DNA of 64,000 nucleotides, from positions 372,001-436,000 of the forward strand of contig CBDFNO010000014.1 in assembly GCA_965250265.1 (NCBI GenBank), in the 5' to 3' direction. Origin of the DNA: PRS1 sp965250265. GTDB lineage: Bacteria > Bacteroidota > Bacteroidia > Flavobacteriales > Flavobacteriaceae. The stretch's first letter is position 1; each line of letters opens with the position of its first letter. The notes below the pieces were generated by a model. That model saw only the letters and a program-made list of their open reading frames with translations, made no database searches and was not told where the DNA came from. The translations under genes and the position numbers were made by a program. This document shows, in pieces, positions 62,484 to 64,000 of the stretch.

Positions 62484-63860
62484 TTAATAATGGAATTTTT
62501 CACTCTCCTTTATAAACGGATTTCCTTTTGCAAGTAATGGTGCTTTGGTTAAAGCTGTAAATACTACAAATATGAATAATCCAGCAAATAATAATATTGA
62601 ACTTATTTCCGAAATTCCAATAGCCCATGTATCGCCAACTGTAGCTGGCATTATCATGATAAACACATCTATATAATGCCCTGATAAAATCACAAGCCCA
62701 GCCATAACTATAAACCATGGAATCCGTTTGTAATCCGCATTCATTAACATTAAAATTGGAAATACAAAATTCATTACTAACATACCCAAAAACGGAAACT
62801 GATAATCTTGAAATCTAGTTACAAAATAGGTCACTTCTTCAGGAATGTTTGCATACCAAATAAGCATGAATTGAGAAAACCACAAGTAAGTCCAGAAAAT
62901 ACTAAATGCAAACATGTATTTTGCCAAATCGTGTAAATGGTTTTCGTTGACAAATTCTAAATAGCCCTTAGATTTTAGATACATGGTTATAAGCGCAATT
63001 ACTGTAATACCGCTTACAAACATTGTTGCAAATACATACCATCCAAATAATGTACTAAACCAATGTGGGTCTACACTCATTATCCAATCCCATGACATCA
63101 TAGATTCTGTATAAATATAGAATACTAAAAATGCTGCTGAAATACGAAAAGTTTTCTTAAAATTTTTGTTATCGTCTGCTGTATCTTGAGCTATTGAAAA
63201 CTTGCGCGCAAAATATCTATACAAGCTCCAGCCACCTATAAATATTAATCCCCTAATTATAAAACCAGTCATATTTAAAAATCCTGATTTATTATCAATT
63301 AATTTATCATAGTCTTCATGATCTGGATTAACTATATTTTCATTCATCCAAACAAAAATATTATTATGTCCAATATAATGTGAAGCTACTGCAATTCCCA
63401 AAACAATTAAGGCTCCAGGTAATACATATGCTGTAATACCTTCCATCACTCTAAACAGTACTGGAGACCAACCTGCTTGTGATGCAAACTGTATTCCGTA
63501 AAAAGCTAAACATCCAAGAGCTATCATCATAAAGAAGAGTGCTGCAACATAAAGTGCTGACCAAGGTCTGTTCGCTATTTGATGCTGAATGTGCTCTACG
63601 TGTTCTTTATGCTCATCAACTTGTGATGAAGATTCAACATGTGTTTCATCTGAATCTGCTTTTTCAACTGCATGAGAAGATTCTGTAGGAGTAACTTCTT
63701 CTGCATGACCACCACCATGATCAGCTTCTTCTTCAGCAATTATGGTTTCAACTTCTTCAAAAGATTTATGAGATGTCATAAAACCATATCCAACTCCTAA
63801 TAACCCTAAAACCATTAGAATGATTGAAAATGTCTTTAATTTATTTGAGAATGTGTACAT
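62484..63860 (-). CDS. actF: Alternative complex III subunit ActF (quinol:cytochrome c oxidoreductase membrane subunit)
   Basis: 458 residues with about ten membrane helices (FSIILMVLGLLGVGYGFM, ALYVAALFFMMIALGCLAFYGIQF, GITAYVLPGALIVLGIAVASHYIGH, FIFVVFTALTK). A His/Glu/Ser-rich soluble segment lies after the first helix (about 40-95). ActF and its partner ActC belong to the NrfD/PsrC-like quinone-binding group. ACIII replaces the bc1 complex and passes electrons to the coxABC oxidase encoded next to it. Confidence 0.9.
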   Translation of the reverse strand: MYTFSNKLKTFSIILMVLGLLGVGYGFMTSHKSFEEVETIIAEEEADHGGGHAEEVTPTESSHAVEKADSDETHVESSSQVDEHKEHVEHIQHQIANRPWSALYVAALFFMMIALGCLAFYGIQFASQAGWSPVLFRVMEGITAYVLPGALIVLGIAVASHYIGHNNIFVWMNENIVNPDHEDYDKLIDNKSGFLNMTGFIIRGLIFIGGWSLYRYFARKFSIAQDTADDNKNFKKTFRISAAFLVFYIYTESMMSWDWIMSVDPHWFSTLFGWYVFATMFVSGITVIALITMYLKSKGYLEFVNENHLHDLAKYMFAFSIFWTYLWFSQFMLIWYANIPEEVTYFVTRFQDYQFPFLGMLVMNFVFPILMLMNADYKRIPWFIVMAGLVILSGHYIDVFIMIMPATVGDTWAIGISEISSILLFAGLFIFVVFTALTKAPLLAKGNPFIKESEKFHY

Positions 63861-63886
63861 ATCTATATATAAACTTTATCTAAATC

Positions 63887-64000
63887 TTATTTTTCTAAAT
63901 CTTCTTTTAATTTAAGAACATATGCTACTACTTGCCAGCGCTCTTCTTCCCTAAGTTGATTAACATAAGAACCCATTGTGTTTTTTCCATAATAAATAGT
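63887..64000 (-). CDS. Cytochrome c-type subunit, probably ActE of alternative complex III (only the C-terminal end)
   Basis: The last 37 codons of a leftward gene that begins beyond the window: GKNTMGSYVNQLREEERWQVVAYVLKL and the end KEDLEK. The (G/S)MGSY...L..EERWQVVAYV pattern is the Met-ligand and terminal helix region of a class I cytochrome c. It lies directly upstream of actF, where actE is expected. Confidence 0.78.
   Translation of the reverse strand, partial: TIYYGKNTMGSYVNQLREEERWQVVAYVLKLKEDLEK

Overview
This is a low-GC window from a member of the Bacteroidetes, almost certainly a gliding marine-type flavobacterium (family Flavobacteriaceae). The evidence is a full-length SprA (gliding motility/type IX secretion), a PorP/SprF-like protein, a RemB-like gliding protein, alternative complex III genes beside a caa3-type oxidase, a LytS/LytTR pair with TPR repeats, lipoproteins with flavobacterial-style leaders, and a promoter of the Bacteroidetes type (TTG, then TAnnTTTG). 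No complete tRNA, rRNA, integrase, transposase or CRISPR array was seen.

Layout. 1-13.7 kb: mostly housekeeping. It holds the end of bamA, two OmpH/Skp chaperones, murI, a histidine kinase/LytTR regulator/gamma-carbonic anhydrase operon, a VWA lipoprotein, a PorP/SprF protein, a NifU-type Fe-S protein, a DUF255 thioredoxin-fold protein and a DUF1304 membrane protein. 13.7-24.3 kb: an accessory region made of three blocks. Block A (13.7-17.3 kb) is a four-gene overlapping operon: HTH-ImmA/IrrE metallopeptidase, PIN nuclease, B12/radical SAM enzyme, 4Fe-4S uracil-DNA-glycosylase-like protein. Its promoter sits inside an inverted repeat. Block B (17.4-21.4 kb) is a self-contained ECF sigma-factor regulon. 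Four promoters of the form GTGAC-N15-GTGTC serve the sigma gene, a three-gene envelope operon, a yegP-like gene and a probable small RNA. Block C (21.4-24.2 kb) carries a methyltransferase, a mini-protein like the cysteinyl-tRNA synthetase tail, an exported DsrE-like protein and an AraC regulator. Blocks B and C are bounded by three partial copies of the 3' end of a tRNA-Asp gene, and a 118-bp perfect repeat follows two of these. This looks like a serial integration site whose integrases are gone.

24.3-37.1 kb: tsaB, a TolC/HlyD/MacB-type efflux operon, then a respiratory block (DUF420, SCO, oxidase subunits IV and III, heme O synthase) and a metallo-beta-lactamase-fold protein. 37.1-40.2 kb: a decaying segment with a DsbA-like 3' remnant, an orphan C-terminal fragment, a small lipoprotein and a lipoprotein gene with an HEFVH motif broken by a one-base frameshift. 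Two perfect palindromes lie upstream of it. 40.2-45 kb: a RemB-like outer-membrane protein and three tandem TonB paralogues. 45-59.5 kb: a core run of vanZ-like, gcvH, sprA, ruvA, maeB, queG and ruvB, with a KAP-type P-loop NTPase tightly packed between queG and ruvB. 59.5-64 kb: coxA, coxB, actF and the end of a cytochrome c gene, running leftwards.

The strongest candidates for an undescribed system are the block A operon and the block B sigma regulon with its small RNA, both in or next to the tRNA-Asp-fragment array.
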